Of a stretch of 50,365 nucleotides of DNA, positions 42,682 to 50,365 are shown piece by piece. How positions within the stretch are numbered: the stretch's first letter is position 1; the number at the start of each line of letters is the position of its first letter. The notes beneath the pieces are model-generated. The model was not told the origin of the DNA, ran no database searches, and was given only the letters and a program-made list of their open reading frames with translations. The position numbers were made by a program, and so were the translations under genes. Source of the stretch: Syntrophales bacterium (lineage in GTDB: Bacteria > Desulfobacterota > Syntrophia > Syntrophales > UBA8958); NCBI GenBank assembly GCA_026417625.1, contig JAOACW010000002.1, forward strand, positions 1 to 50,365, read 5' to 3'.

Positions 42682-45435
42682 TTATCTTTCTACGCGACCA
42701 AGGAGCATCTCGTTGGTGTGGACCAATCTCTCACCAAGTATCCGCGAAAGGTTCAAGAAAAGCCTTCCTCCAATATGCGGGTATATCTTTTGAATTCTCT
42801 TCAGTCCTTCCCAATCAATCTCCAAATACTGAACAGGGGTTGTGGCTACCACATCAGCGGAACGGGGACCAGCTTTTACTAATGCTATTTCACCGAAGAT
42901 ATCCCCGGGTTTCAGTTTAGCAAAAGTAACTGTTTGACCTGTTTTTTCATCACGGCCGATTACCTCTGCTTCCCCATCCAGAAGGAGGAACATGCTGTTG
43001 CCAAACTCGCCCTGGACGACAATGCGTTCTCCTATCTTTTTTTCGCCCATTCTACCCAACAAACAGACCTTTTTACGGTGCCACGCCTTGAGTCCTTCGA
43101 AGAAGGGAGACTGTTTTATGACCTCTTCTCGTAACTTCAAACTAAAAAGCTCCCATAGTGTTAAGAGTTGGGTGGTCTTTAGGAGTATGGGAGTTATGAT
43201 AAGGTCAGCGAGTAGTGCTACGACCATAACTATTGCCGACAGTAGACCGAACTGAATGACGGGTACAAAGTTCGATGCCATACAGACGGCGAAACCGAGG
43301 GCAAGGGCAATGGATGTGGAGACAACGGGACGTATTTCACTTTTTAAGACAGTTTTTATGGCTTCTATGTTGTTTTGCAGTCTTCTCATCTCACTGTTGT
43401 ATCGACTCATTAAGTGCATGGTGTCGTCCACAGCAATGCCGATGGAAATGCACGCGACCATAGCTGTGCCTACGTTCAGGGGTATGTCGAAAATCCCCAT
43501 AACACCGAAGATCACGATAATGGGAAAAACATTGGGTATGAGCGAAATTAGGCCAGCTTTTACGGACCAGAAAAGGATATACATGCAGAGGAAAACTACA
43601 AACAGAAGTAACGCTAAAGATTGCACTGAGTTAATGGCCAACGTTTCTGCAGCTTTGTTGATCAATATGTATTCCCCGGTAAATTCAAATCTGAAATTGG
43701 GATTCAGCGTTTTGCGTATGTATTCGCGAAGTTCCTCAAGAACTTTGTTGATCTCGTAACTTGCACTTATGTTGTGACGCACCATGATAACAACTTCGCT
43801 GTAATCGGGTGTTACGAAACGGGATAAATCGTCCCTTTGAAAGAACAGCAGATATTGAGCTATTAAATTGGAGTCGGAGGGGATACTGAAATAGTTTGGA
43901 TCTCCTCCGTTCATTTCCCTGTTTATGAGAGCCACACGATCGGCAAGGGATTCGGTTTTATCGAACCACCCTTTCTGTGACATGTACTGTTGTATAGCGG
44001 CTACCTGTGAAAGGTACTGCGATTGCTTGAATGTGTCTGGAACCCCACTGGAGATGCGTATGAAAAAGGTCTGAGCCCCAGCAAGTTCTCTGTGCAACGT
44101 ATCGCTCCGTTTTCTTAAGTCTGATTGGGGTTTGAAGTAGGCTATGAAATCGTTGTTTACTTTTACGAAGAGTATCGAGCCCAGAGCTATCACGGTAACT
44201 GCGGCGAAGACTGCTACTGAGTATTTGATTTTTTTAGGATTATTGACGAGGTCTACGATCCTCTCGGCAATCCACTGGAACACTTTATCAATTATGTGCG
44301 TTTTCTCCTCATGGTGTTTTACCTTCTTCGGTCCAAAAAGTCTTAGGTAAGCGGGTCCCAAGCTGAAGGTAATCAAAGGGTTTACGAACAGAGCGAAGGA
44401 TGAAACAATACCAAACTGAACAAGCATCTTTATGTCGTTGTATATGATGGATAGAAATCCTAGGAATGTGGTCAAAGCCGTCATAAGCACCGCCATTCCC
44501 AGCTTGTTGGCCATGGATTCAACGGCTTTGTTTGAATCCCCCCGGTGTTCTTCTATGCCTTCCATGAATTCAGAGAGCATGTGTAAATCTTCAGTAGAAC
44601 CTACGACGATTGTTATAGAAGGTACGATAACTGTGAGGACGTTGAGGGGAATTCCCACAATGACCATGAAGGCCAAGGTCCACAGCACAGACGTTCCCGC
44701 CGTCAGCATGGGCATGAGCCCAGCACTTAAGTTTCTCAATGCGATGATAAGGGTAGCGATCAATACCGTAACTGCAAGTGGTGTTATTCGAAGTTGGTCG
44801 CTTATTATATTTTCAGCGATGGCTCTTCTGCTGAAAGAGTTTCCAAACTGAAAGATACGATCAAATTTTCCCTCGTATTTACCGAGAATCTCATCAACCT
44901 TCTTTGAGAATTTTGGATGAAAGTCTGGATCTGATCTGTCGACGTTCACGTAGAGGTTTATGGCCGTCATGTTACCATCCCGTGAGATTAAACTGTCCAA
45001 AAGCAAAGGGTTCCTCAGGGCGTCAGCTTGGATTCGCTTTGCCTCCTCAAGAGTGGACGGTGGTATGTCCATGAGGGGGTTTGTTTCCAACTCCCCATTT
45101 CTTCCTTTGAAGTTCGTTACTGTAAAGAGACTCTCACACCTCTCTACATTTGGTAATTCCTTTAGGTCGTAGTGGAGGTTTTCCAGGACTTTTAACTTTT
45201 CTGGTGTGAAAAGGTTTTTGTCTCTAATGAAAACTACCGTTACATTGTCACTTCCAAATTTTTCCACTGTATCACGGTGATACTCTTTCGCAGGATCGCC
45301 CTCAATCATCATGCCTTCAGTGCCGGAATCAACACGAACCTGTAATGCGAAATAGCCTGCTACTATGGATATAGACGCTATAATAGCTATCACTAGCTTT
45401 GCGTGCCTTGCGCACCAAATCATAAATTTGCCCAT
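42682..45435 (-). CDS. RND/MMPL-family exporter with C-terminal cyclic-nucleotide-binding domain
   Basis: A 917-residue inner-membrane transporter. Two repeats each have one leading membrane helix, a large periplasmic domain and a group of five helices (about residues 220-385 and 605-760). Helices carry VGSTEDLHMLSEF and GIAVDDTMHLMSRYN, the RND proton-relay type blocks. The last 130 residues form a Crp-like cyclic-nucleotide-binding domain: GERIVVQGEFGNSMFLLLDG, then FGEIALVKAGPRSADV, with the phosphate-binding GE and PRSA motif complete. Such an added domain would put transport under control of cyclic AMP, GMP or dinucleotide. GGGG precedes the ATG. Ligand and cargo are unknown. Confidence 0.9.
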   Translation of the reverse strand: MGKFMIWCARHAKLVIAIIASISIVAGYFALQVRVDSGTEGMMIEGDPAKEYHRDTVEKFGSDNVTVVFIRDKNLFTPEKLKVLENLHYDLKELPNVERCESLFTVTNFKGRNGELETNPLMDIPPSTLEEAKRIQADALRNPLLLDSLISRDGNMTAINLYVNVDRSDPDFHPKFSKKVDEILGKYEGKFDRIFQFGNSFSRRAIAENIISDQLRITPLAVTVLIATLIIALRNLSAGLMPMLTAGTSVLWTLAFMVIVGIPLNVLTVIVPSITIVVGSTEDLHMLSEFMEGIEEHRGDSNKAVESMANKLGMAVLMTALTTFLGFLSIIYNDIKMLVQFGIVSSFALFVNPLITFSLGPAYLRLFGPKKVKHHEEKTHIIDKVFQWIAERIVDLVNNPKKIKYSVAVFAAVTVIALGSILFVKVNNDFIAYFKPQSDLRKRSDTLHRELAGAQTFFIRISSGVPDTFKQSQYLSQVAAIQQYMSQKGWFDKTESLADRVALINREMNGGDPNYFSIPSDSNLIAQYLLFFQRDDLSRFVTPDYSEVVIMVRHNISASYEINKVLEELREYIRKTLNPNFRFEFTGEYILINKAAETLAINSVQSLALLLFVVFLCMYILFWSVKAGLISLIPNVFPIIVIFGVMGIFDIPLNVGTAMVACISIGIAVDDTMHLMSRYNSEMRRLQNNIEAIKTVLKSEIRPVVSTSIALALGFAVCMASNFVPVIQFGLLSAIVMVVALLADLIITPILLKTTQLLTLWELFSLKLREEVIKQSPFFEGLKAWHRKKVCLLGRMGEKKIGERIVVQGEFGNSMFLLLDGEAEVIGRDEKTGQTVTFAKLKPGDIFGEIALVKAGPRSADVVATTPVQYLEIDWEGLKRIQKIYPHIGGRLFLNLSRILGERLVHTNEMLLGRVER

Positions 45436-45461
45436 TGGAAACCCCTTTGCTTTTTTCTAAA

Positions 45462-46280
45462 TCAGTCGAGGTGTTTGCCCGAAAGTATGAACCTCTCCGT
45501 GAAGACAGAATCGTCCACCGGTACATTTATCTTGCGTTCCTTTGTAGCGGTAATTGTTTGGTGGTTCTTTTCGTGGTGAACCATTACTGTTTTCTGAGGT
45601 CGCCATACGGTTCCAGCAACGTTTACATACTCATGGTTTGTCTGTGTTTTCTGGAGATTACCGCGACGGTCATAAAACTCGGTTTTTAAAGTTATTAGAT
45701 TCACCTTTTCTATCCACATTATGCGTTTGGAGTAGCCACTTTCTGCTTTCTTTTGTTCTGTGGCAGGTGTAGCTTCAATTACGTAGCAATCGTAACTTTT
45801 TCCATCGTGGTTTATTTTCTCCGAACGGAGGATTTTGTAGTTGTAGTTATCCAGATCTTCCGGTTCCATATCTTCGTATGTGAAGTCTGTACCCATGAAG
45901 TAGTTTTTCTTTCCCGCTTTAGCGATGCGTTGTTCGCTCTTTTTTGCAGGCATGTAAAGCCACTGATCGTTTTCTCTGTCCTTGTTTTCCCATGTGCGGA
46001 GAGCTGTCCCACGGATATCACCGGGACTTAAGAATACTATAAGGTATTTGTGCAGATCCTTTCCTGTCTCTTTGGCATACCTTTTGACTGTGCGGAGTTC
46101 CTTATGGCCGCTTTTATCAACGAGAAGCATGCTTTCAAGCCCTATTTCAGACTTTACCTTGTGTCTTTCCTTCTGTTTTTCCATTACCTGGCGTCCTGTC
46201 GGTTCCTGAGCCCCTATGTATGATGCTAGAAAGATAAGTACCGTTATACTTGCTAAATAGACTGTTGTTTTTTTTATCAT
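45462..46280 (-). CDS. Outer-membrane lipoprotein-sorting (LolA-like) periplasmic protein
   Basis: A 272-residue protein with a signal peptide (VYLASITVLIFLASYIGA). The mature part fits the LolA-like family found beside RND exporters: LIVFLSPGDIRGTALRTW, QWLYMPAKKSEQRIA, YFMGTDFTYEDM and WIEKVNLITLKTEFYDRRG. Such proteins may carry a lipid or hydrophobic cargo between the inner-membrane pump and outer membrane. AGGAGG lies nine bases before the ATG. It is 26 bases ahead of the RND gene. Confidence 0.88.
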   Translation of the reverse strand: MIKKTTVYLASITVLIFLASYIGAQEPTGRQVMEKQKERHKVKSEIGLESMLLVDKSGHKELRTVKRYAKETGKDLHKYLIVFLSPGDIRGTALRTWENKDRENDQWLYMPAKKSEQRIAKAGKKNYFMGTDFTYEDMEPEDLDNYNYKILRSEKINHDGKSYDCYVIEATPATEQKKAESGYSKRIMWIEKVNLITLKTEFYDRRGNLQKTQTNHEYVNVAGTVWRPQKTVMVHHEKNHQTITATKERKINVPVDDSVFTERFILSGKHLD

Positions 46281-46298
46281 GAAAGACCCTCCTTAGTT

Positions 46299-46661
46299 TT
46301 ATTTTATCCTTTGCTCCAGTTTTTCAATTCTCACTCGTAGCTCTTCCACTTCTTCTTTTTGAGGTATATTGAGTTTTTTGAAGACTTCTTGGAAGATAAG
46401 TTCCAGTTTTTCTTCTATATCATCCTCAGGGATGCTGTAGTACCAATATGCGGTAATTTCCGTTAGTATTTTTTCTTTCTTCTCCTTTACTATTTCTTTC
46501 GTTCTCCTGGAGGTCTCTATGATGCTTTTTAGAGCTTCCTCTACCTCTTTCTCCGTTATCTCTCCTCGTTTGATCATTTCATCCACGAGTGATTTCATCT
46601 TTTCCGCTGTATAAAGAATCAATCCTGCACCCATGAGTAGGGATTTTCTTAACAAAGGCAT
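46299..46661 (-). CDS. Phasin-like helical protein A
   Basis: A 120-residue, highly charged, almost wholly helical protein. A short hydrophobic patch (LLMGAGLILYTAEKM) is followed by LVDEMIKRGEITEKE and a C-terminal coiled coil with heptad leucines (EEVEELRVRIEKLEQRI). This resembles the phasin/PHA-granule-regulator family, and its first 35 residues closely match the second small gene at 48493. AGGAGG is six bases before the ATG. It leads the LolA-like/RND/barrel group and follows ubiB by 137 bases. Whether it binds storage granules, lipid or UbiB is unknown. Confidence 0.75.
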   Translation of the reverse strand: MPLLRKSLLMGAGLILYTAEKMKSLVDEMIKRGEITEKEVEEALKSIIETSRRTKEIVKEKKEKILTEITAYWYYSIPEDDIEEKLELIFQEVFKKLNIPQKEEVEELRVRIEKLEQRIK

Positions 46662-46798
46662 GGATTTACCTCCTGAGGTGGACTGGAATTTGGATTGAGG
46701 ATGAAATGTTGAAAGTGTTTGGGTGGCATAAAATTTTCCTTTTTTTCTCTTTTACATCAACGAAATCACTTTTTGCAAGAAAACTTTACCTCTTTTCT

Positions 46799-48493
46799 TC
46801 AGAGTATCCCTGAGCGAATAATGGATATTAGGAGCGCAATTCCTAGGATCCCCGCGAAACCGAAACCTAAAATACCAACAAGAGGGTATCCGAGAAGGTG
46901 GGGACCTACACCAGTATTGATTATAAGAGAGGAACCTATTATTAGGGCCGAGATAATGAGGGCAAAGGCAATACGATTGGAAGCTTTGTTCAAGGCCAGT
47001 GTAGTTTTTTCCAAACCTCTGTGTTCGAAGGATATTTTGAGTTTTCCCTGTTTTACGTGTTTGATCGTTTCGTGGATCTCCGAGGGGAGTGTTTTCACGT
47101 GACGGAAGATGGATTCCGTTTCATCCCATAGATCCCTCATGACCTTGCGGGGATGATATTTCTCCTTGATAATTCTCTTTAAGAAAGGTTTTACCTTTTC
47201 CGCCATATCGAAATCGGGGTCGAGGACAAGACCAATGGATTCCATTTGAGAAAGGGCTTTTATCATGAGATAGATATCAGGGGGTATACGGAGCTGGTGT
47301 CTAGAGATTATATCTGCCATATCGTGCATGATTTCTCCTATACGGAGCTCCTTTAGTGGTTTATAGAGATGCAGGTCCAGAAAGGTCATTAGATCTCTTT
47401 CTAAATACCGGCGATTGGGTTCCTCGTTCCATTCAACGATTCCGAGTACAGCTTCCGTTATAAGTTCAACATCTCGTCGAGCATAGCCAATTATGATGTC
47501 AGAAAAGAGGTCTTTGTAATGCTCGTCAAGTTGGCCCATCATCCCGTAATCTAAGAGGCAGATTACGTTATCCGGAAGAATGAAGACGTTTCCCGGATGA
47601 GGGTCAGCGTGAAAGAACCCGTGGATAAATATCTGTTCAAGGATTATGTCCGTGCCACGAGATGCGATTATTTTTCGGTCATATCCCGCCTGTTCAAGTC
47701 GGTCTATATCTGATACCTTGATGCCCTCTATGAATTCCATTGTCAAAAGACGGTCTGTACTGAGGTGTCGAAATACATGTGGAACGTATATTGCTGAATT
47801 GCCTTGGAACTGTCTTGCAAAACGATCCGCGTATGAAGCTTCAACATAGAAGTTGATCTCTTTACGGATGGTGCGGGCAAATTCATCTACGATGAGTGTT
47901 GGGCGGTATAGCTGCAATTCCTCTATGTATCTTTCCAGGAGTAAAGCTAGGTGGTAAAGTATGGCTAGATCCTCGGCTATGACTTTTCTGATTCCTGGCC
48001 TTTGAACTTTGACCGCTACCTCTTCGCCACTTACGAGTTTCGCTTTGTGGACCTGACCGATAGAAGCTGCTGCGATGGGTCTTTCTTCAAATTCAGAAAA
48101 TACATCTTCCATGGGGCGTTGGAGTTCTTCTTCAATGATTGTCCTTGCATCTTCAAAGGGAAAAGGTGGTACTTCGTCCTGAAGTTTCGATAGTTCATGA
48201 GCCAGATCAATGGGGATGAGGTCCGGTCGAGTGGAGAGGATCTGTCCCATTTTGACAAAAGTAGGTCCTAGTTCCTCAAATGCCATGCGCAGTCTCTCGT
48301 AACCGGTTACGATTTCTATTCCTTCTTCGTGTGTGGGTGAGATCATGCGCTTTCTAAAGTTTATGTAACGTCCTAGATTTAAACGATCAACTATGCCGGC
48401 GTAGCCGTACTTGACCAAGACGGCAAGAATATTCCTATACCTGCCGACATTTTTATAGGTGTGCGTGATGAGACTGAGCTTGCTGAGTTGCAT
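46799..48493 (-). CDS. ubiB: UbiB/ABC1-family atypical kinase
   Basis: UbiB-type proteins are membrane-bound ATPases needed for quinone synthesis or distribution. The 564-residue protein has the family-specific KxGQ motif (FVKMGQILSTRPDLIP) near residue 80, the AAASIGQVHKA loop, the ExD-type FARTIRKEIN helix, HADPHPGN and LLDYGMMGQ. Two C-terminal membrane helices (about residues 495-560) complete it. In an anaerobe the substrate pathway would be menaquinone. It overlaps the preceding phasin-like gene by one base (TGATG), so the two are coupled. Confidence 0.93.
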   Translation of the reverse strand: MQLSKLSLITHTYKNVGRYRNILAVLVKYGYAGIVDRLNLGRYINFRKRMISPTHEEGIEIVTGYERLRMAFEELGPTFVKMGQILSTRPDLIPIDLAHELSKLQDEVPPFPFEDARTIIEEELQRPMEDVFSEFEERPIAAASIGQVHKAKLVSGEEVAVKVQRPGIRKVIAEDLAILYHLALLLERYIEELQLYRPTLIVDEFARTIRKEINFYVEASYADRFARQFQGNSAIYVPHVFRHLSTDRLLTMEFIEGIKVSDIDRLEQAGYDRKIIASRGTDIILEQIFIHGFFHADPHPGNVFILPDNVICLLDYGMMGQLDEHYKDLFSDIIIGYARRDVELITEAVLGIVEWNEEPNRRYLERDLMTFLDLHLYKPLKELRIGEIMHDMADIISRHQLRIPPDIYLMIKALSQMESIGLVLDPDFDMAEKVKPFLKRIIKEKYHPRKVMRDLWDETESIFRHVKTLPSEIHETIKHVKQGKLKISFEHRGLEKTTLALNKASNRIAFALIISALIIGSSLIINTGVGPHLLGYPLVGILGFGFAGILGIALLISIIRSGIL

Positions 48494-48798
48494 CAGTCTG
48501 CGACTTTTATTTTTTCTTCGAGCTTTGTTAGTCTTTCTTTCAGTTCCTCAATCTCCTTGCGGGTGGGAATATTAGCTTTTGCCATTATTTTCTTTATGGT
48601 GTTTTCAATTTTAGCTTCCCATTCTTGCTTTGCCTGGCGGGATTTTTCCCTTAGTTCCTCTAAGGTCTCTTTAGCTTCTTTCTCTGAGAGTTCCCCTCTT
48701 TTTACAAGCTCATCGACCAACTCCTTGATCTTTTCCGTTGTCAAAACGGCAAGTCCCGCCCCCATGAGGATTGTCTTTTTCATCGTGTTTAGCATCAT
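48493..48798 (-). CDS. Phasin-like helical protein B
   Basis: A 101-residue helical protein. ILMGAGLAVLTTEKIKELVDE and KRGELSEKE repeat the pattern of the gene at 46299, then a charged helix (EELREKSRQAKQEWEAK) and a leucine-zipper tail (REIEELKERLTKLEEKIK). The two are clear paralogues. The start may be either of two tandem ATG codons, both downstream of a six-G ribosome site. It is the first gene of the minus-strand unit and shares a junction base with ubiB. Function is unknown; a helper of UbiB or a membrane-associated scaffold is possible. Confidence 0.78.
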   Translation of the reverse strand: MMLNTMKKTILMGAGLAVLTTEKIKELVDELVKRGELSEKEAKETLEELREKSRQAKQEWEAKIENTIKKIMAKANIPTRKEIEELKERLTKLEEKIKVAD

Positions 48799-48821
48799 TA
48801 ACCCCCCTTATTTTTTGGGTA

Positions 48822-48850
48822 ACTTTAGTTTTTTGGAGGGATTATGTCAA
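48822..48850 (-). promoter_or_regulatory. Sigma70 promoter for the phasin-like/ubiB unit
   Basis: On the minus strand a perfect -35 TTGACA (48850-48845) and TAAAGT (48827-48822) are separated by 17 bases. The transcript would begin some 15-20 bases ahead of the six-G ribosome site of the gene ending at 48493. Confidence 0.65.
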
Positions 48851-48934
48851 ACAAATAAAAAATTTTTGTGGATTAAACTTGACTGTTTAGGGGGTTAGTT
48901 GTAGCTTGCAAAAAGTGAGGTAGTAAAGATGTGA

Positions 48935-49993
48935 GTGCAACCAATGGCATTTAAGTTTGCAAGCCGGTTTGAGAGTATAGGTGCCTATGTTCCAGAAAGT
49001 CGCCTTTCTACCAAAGAACTCATGGACAGAGTGAGCATGTGGGGGAAGATCGATCTCGAGAGCCTAACAGGGATTAGGGAGAGAAGGGTTTGCTCTAAGG
49101 GTGAAGATTCTTACACCCTTTCGGTACAGGCTGCTCTGGAGTGTTTCAAGTATTCTAACTATGCACCTTCGGATATGGATATGCTTATAAGTTGCTCAAT
49201 CTCCCGATTTAAAGATGGCCCTAACTATATTTATGAGCCCCCCCTTTCCCTTTACATAAGGGAAGCAATTGGTGCTAAAAGGGCGATACACTTTGATATT
49301 ACCAATGCATGTGCAGGAATGTTAACGGGTGTGATGATTATGGACAATTTTATCCGCCGGGGTGTGATTGAGAGAGGTATGGTTGTTTCGGGGGAGTACA
49401 TAACGACACTGAGTGAGAATGCATTGCCCAAAGTGAAGACTATTATGAGCAAACAGCTTGCTTCTCTTACGGTGGGTGATTGTGGAGCGGCGGTTATACT
49501 AGAACGTTCACAACCGGGGAAATCTTCTCTATTCATTTCCAACTTTGTAACCCTGGCACAGTGGTGCGATCTCTGTATAGGGAAAGCAAGCAGGAAAAGT
49601 CCCGGAGCGGTGATGTTCACAGATGCCCGCAAAATACACCAGGTGGCGATAAGGGATATGCCGGTTATTTTAGAAAGGGCACTGAAAGATGCAGGGATTT
49701 CCTTAGGGGACATCGATCATATAATACCACATCAGACCTCCATCCGAGCCATTAGTTCGGGACGTAAACATCTTGCCCATTACTTTGGGATGCCTCCTCG
49801 TAACGTAATCGTGAATCTCGAAGAATTTGGAAATACGTCCTCCACAACCCATTTTCTCGCACTTTACAGGTTTTTAAAGGAGAGGGCATTTCAGGAAGGT
49901 GATCGTTTGGCGCTGATTGCTTTGGCTTCGGGTCTTGTTATTGGTGTGATCATTTTTACTATGGATGATTTGGTGTATCGTTATGGCAGCTAA
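48935..49993 (+). CDS. 3-oxoacyl-ACP synthase III-like (FabH-like) condensing enzyme
   Basis: A thiolase-fold enzyme of 352 residues that joins an acyl primer with a malonyl unit or a related acyl group. The catalytic triad is present: Cys126 in FDITNACAGML, His266 in DHIIPHQTSI and Asn300 in NLEEFGNTSST. Other FabH-like blocks include SIGAYVPESRLST, ESLTGIRERRV and GDCGAAVILE. The start is uncertain: GTG at 48935 or ATG at 48944, both with weak ribosome sites. The next gene encodes a Cys-less relative and overlaps it by 11 bases, implying a heteromeric enzyme. Product unknown. Confidence 0.9.
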   Translation: MQPMAFKFASRFESIGAYVPESRLSTKELMDRVSMWGKIDLESLTGIRERRVCSKGEDSYTLSVQAALECFKYSNYAPSDMDMLISCSISRFKDGPNYIYEPPLSLYIREAIGAKRAIHFDITNACAGMLTGVMIMDNFIRRGVIERGMVVSGEYITTLSENALPKVKTIMSKQLASLTVGDCGAAVILERSQPGKSSLFISNFVTLAQWCDLCIGKASRKSPGAVMFTDARKIHQVAIRDMPVILERALKDAGISLGDIDHIIPHQTSIRAISSGRKHLAHYFGMPPRNVIVNLEEFGNTSSTTHFLALYRFLKERAFQEGDRLALIALASGLVIGVIIFTMDDLVYRYGS

Positions 49994-50365
49994 AATAGTT
50001 GAGGTGGGTGTTAAGAGAGGTGGATTGTTTAGCCGAGGTTCCATAGATTTGGAGGCTAAAGCGGCTCGTATGTGCTTGAAGAGGGCCAATGTGGATCCGG
50101 AGCGTATTGGTTTACTTATAAATGCCGGTTTGTACCGGGATGAGCATATTGGAGAGCCGGCTATTGCCGCTTTCATCCAGAGGAGCATAAAGGCGAATAT
50201 TGAGTTGGGAGACAAAAAGGGGACCTTTTCCTTTGATCTCTCAAACGGTGGTTCAGGTGTATTGAATGCCATTATGGTTGTGGATGGTTTTCTGGAAAGT
50301 GGGGAGATCGATTACGGTTTGGTTGTGGCGGGGGATGCCGAGCCTATCCCCGGGAGAAGCGTGGG
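49983..50365 (+). CDS. KAS III/thiolase-like protein without catalytic cysteine (partial, runs off window)
   Basis: The visible 127 residues start AAKIVEVGVKRGGLFSRGS and contain AARMCLKRANVDPERIGLLINAG and FSFDLSNGGSGVLNAIMVV. The last aligns with the nucleophile block of KAS III (FDxxNACxG), but the cysteine is glycine (residue 90). The ATG at 49983 lies in the end of the preceding condensing-enzyme gene (11-base overlap), so the products are likely made together. This resembles PqsB, the Cys-less subunit of the PqsBC heterodimer. The C-terminal half is outside the window, so other catalytic residues cannot be checked. Confidence 0.8.
   Translation, partial: MAAKIVEVGVKRGGLFSRGSIDLEAKAARMCLKRANVDPERIGLLINAGLYRDEHIGEPAIAAFIQRSIKANIELGDKKGTFSFDLSNGGSGVLNAIMVVDGFLESGEIDYGLVVAGDAEPIPGRSV

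Noticed and set aside
43256-43759. 167-codon open frame on the plus strand within the RND gene
   Set aside because: It is the antisense reading of conserved membrane helices; composition is odd and no start signal is present.
46662-46798. Promoter or terminator between ubiB and the next phasin-like gene
   Set aside because: The 137-base gap is AT-rich with only a weak A/T hairpin and poor -35/-10 candidates; neither could be supported.
49252-49713. 153-codon minus-strand frame within the KAS III gene
   Set aside because: Shadow of a gene with an intact catalytic triad; no ribosome site or domain.
1-50365. tRNA, rRNA, CRISPR array, insertion sequence, phage or toxin-antitoxin genes
   Set aside because: Gaps between genes are short and none shows cloverleaf, repeat-spacer or terminal-repeat structure; no transposase or integrase motif was found.

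Overview
The window reads as chromosomal DNA of a Gram-negative anaerobe, most likely a Desulfobacterota (deltaproteobacterial) sulfate reducer or syntroph. The basis is an EtfA gene followed by a membrane Fe-S oxidoreductase of the EtfAB:quinone type, a lipid A/heptose cluster with a Gfo/Idh/MocA gene between lpxA and lpxB, phasin-like genes around a UbiB kinase, and genes full of short overlaps and strong GGAGG ribosome sites. The taxonomic call is inference; no rRNA or tRNA gene is present. Nearly all the DNA is coding, and no mobile element or CRISPR array was seen.

Layout. 1-3.3 kb: etfA and the Fe-S oxidoreductase (plus strand). 3.3-8.0 kb: an SGNH hydrolase, a family 2 glycosyltransferase and a large AT-rich YfhO-like membrane protein (minus). 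8.1-12.8 kb: two convergent acyl-CoA ligase family genes (the second lacks key adenylation motifs), a DUF2147 protein and folD. 12.8-21.5 kb: a divergent surface-glycan locus. Its minus arm has GT4, GT2, DUF5989, SxtJ-like, GT-D and CgeB-like genes; its plus arm has two GT2 genes, a DegT aminotransferase and a GT9 heptosyltransferase. 21.5-38.7 kb: a 16-gene minus-strand run that begins with lysS and continues lolC/E, lolD, bamA, skp, lpxD, lpxA, a GnnA-like oxidoreductase, lpxB, msbA, lpxK, lpxL, waaF, gmhB, waaC and a Trm112-like gene. Gaps between its genes are at most about 40 bp and many genes overlap. 38.8-41.2 kb: ssb, tatA, a RodZ-like gene and a suhB-like phosphatase. 41.2-48.8 kb: a minus-strand block of a phasin-like gene, ubiB, a second phasin-like gene, a LolA-like periplasmic protein, an RND/MMPL exporter with a C-terminal cyclic-nucleotide-binding domain, and an outer-membrane barrel. 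48.9 kb to the end: two overlapping ketoacyl-ACP synthase III-like genes; the second runs off the window and lacks the active-site cysteine.

How it fits together. Most of the window builds the cell envelope: lipid A synthesis and flipping (LpxA, LpxD, LpxB, LpxK, LpxL, MsbA), the inner core (GmhB, WaaC, WaaF), glycan assembly (the glycosyltransferase arms), outer-membrane protein and lipoprotein traffic (BamA, Skp, LolCDE) and an export module (LolA-like, RND, barrel). The least familiar parts are the cyclic-nucleotide-binding RND module, the Cys-less KAS III partner, the DUF5989/SxtJ/GT-D group without an adjacent carbamoyltransferase, a BamA with an extra N-terminal domain, and the degenerate acyl-CoA ligase.
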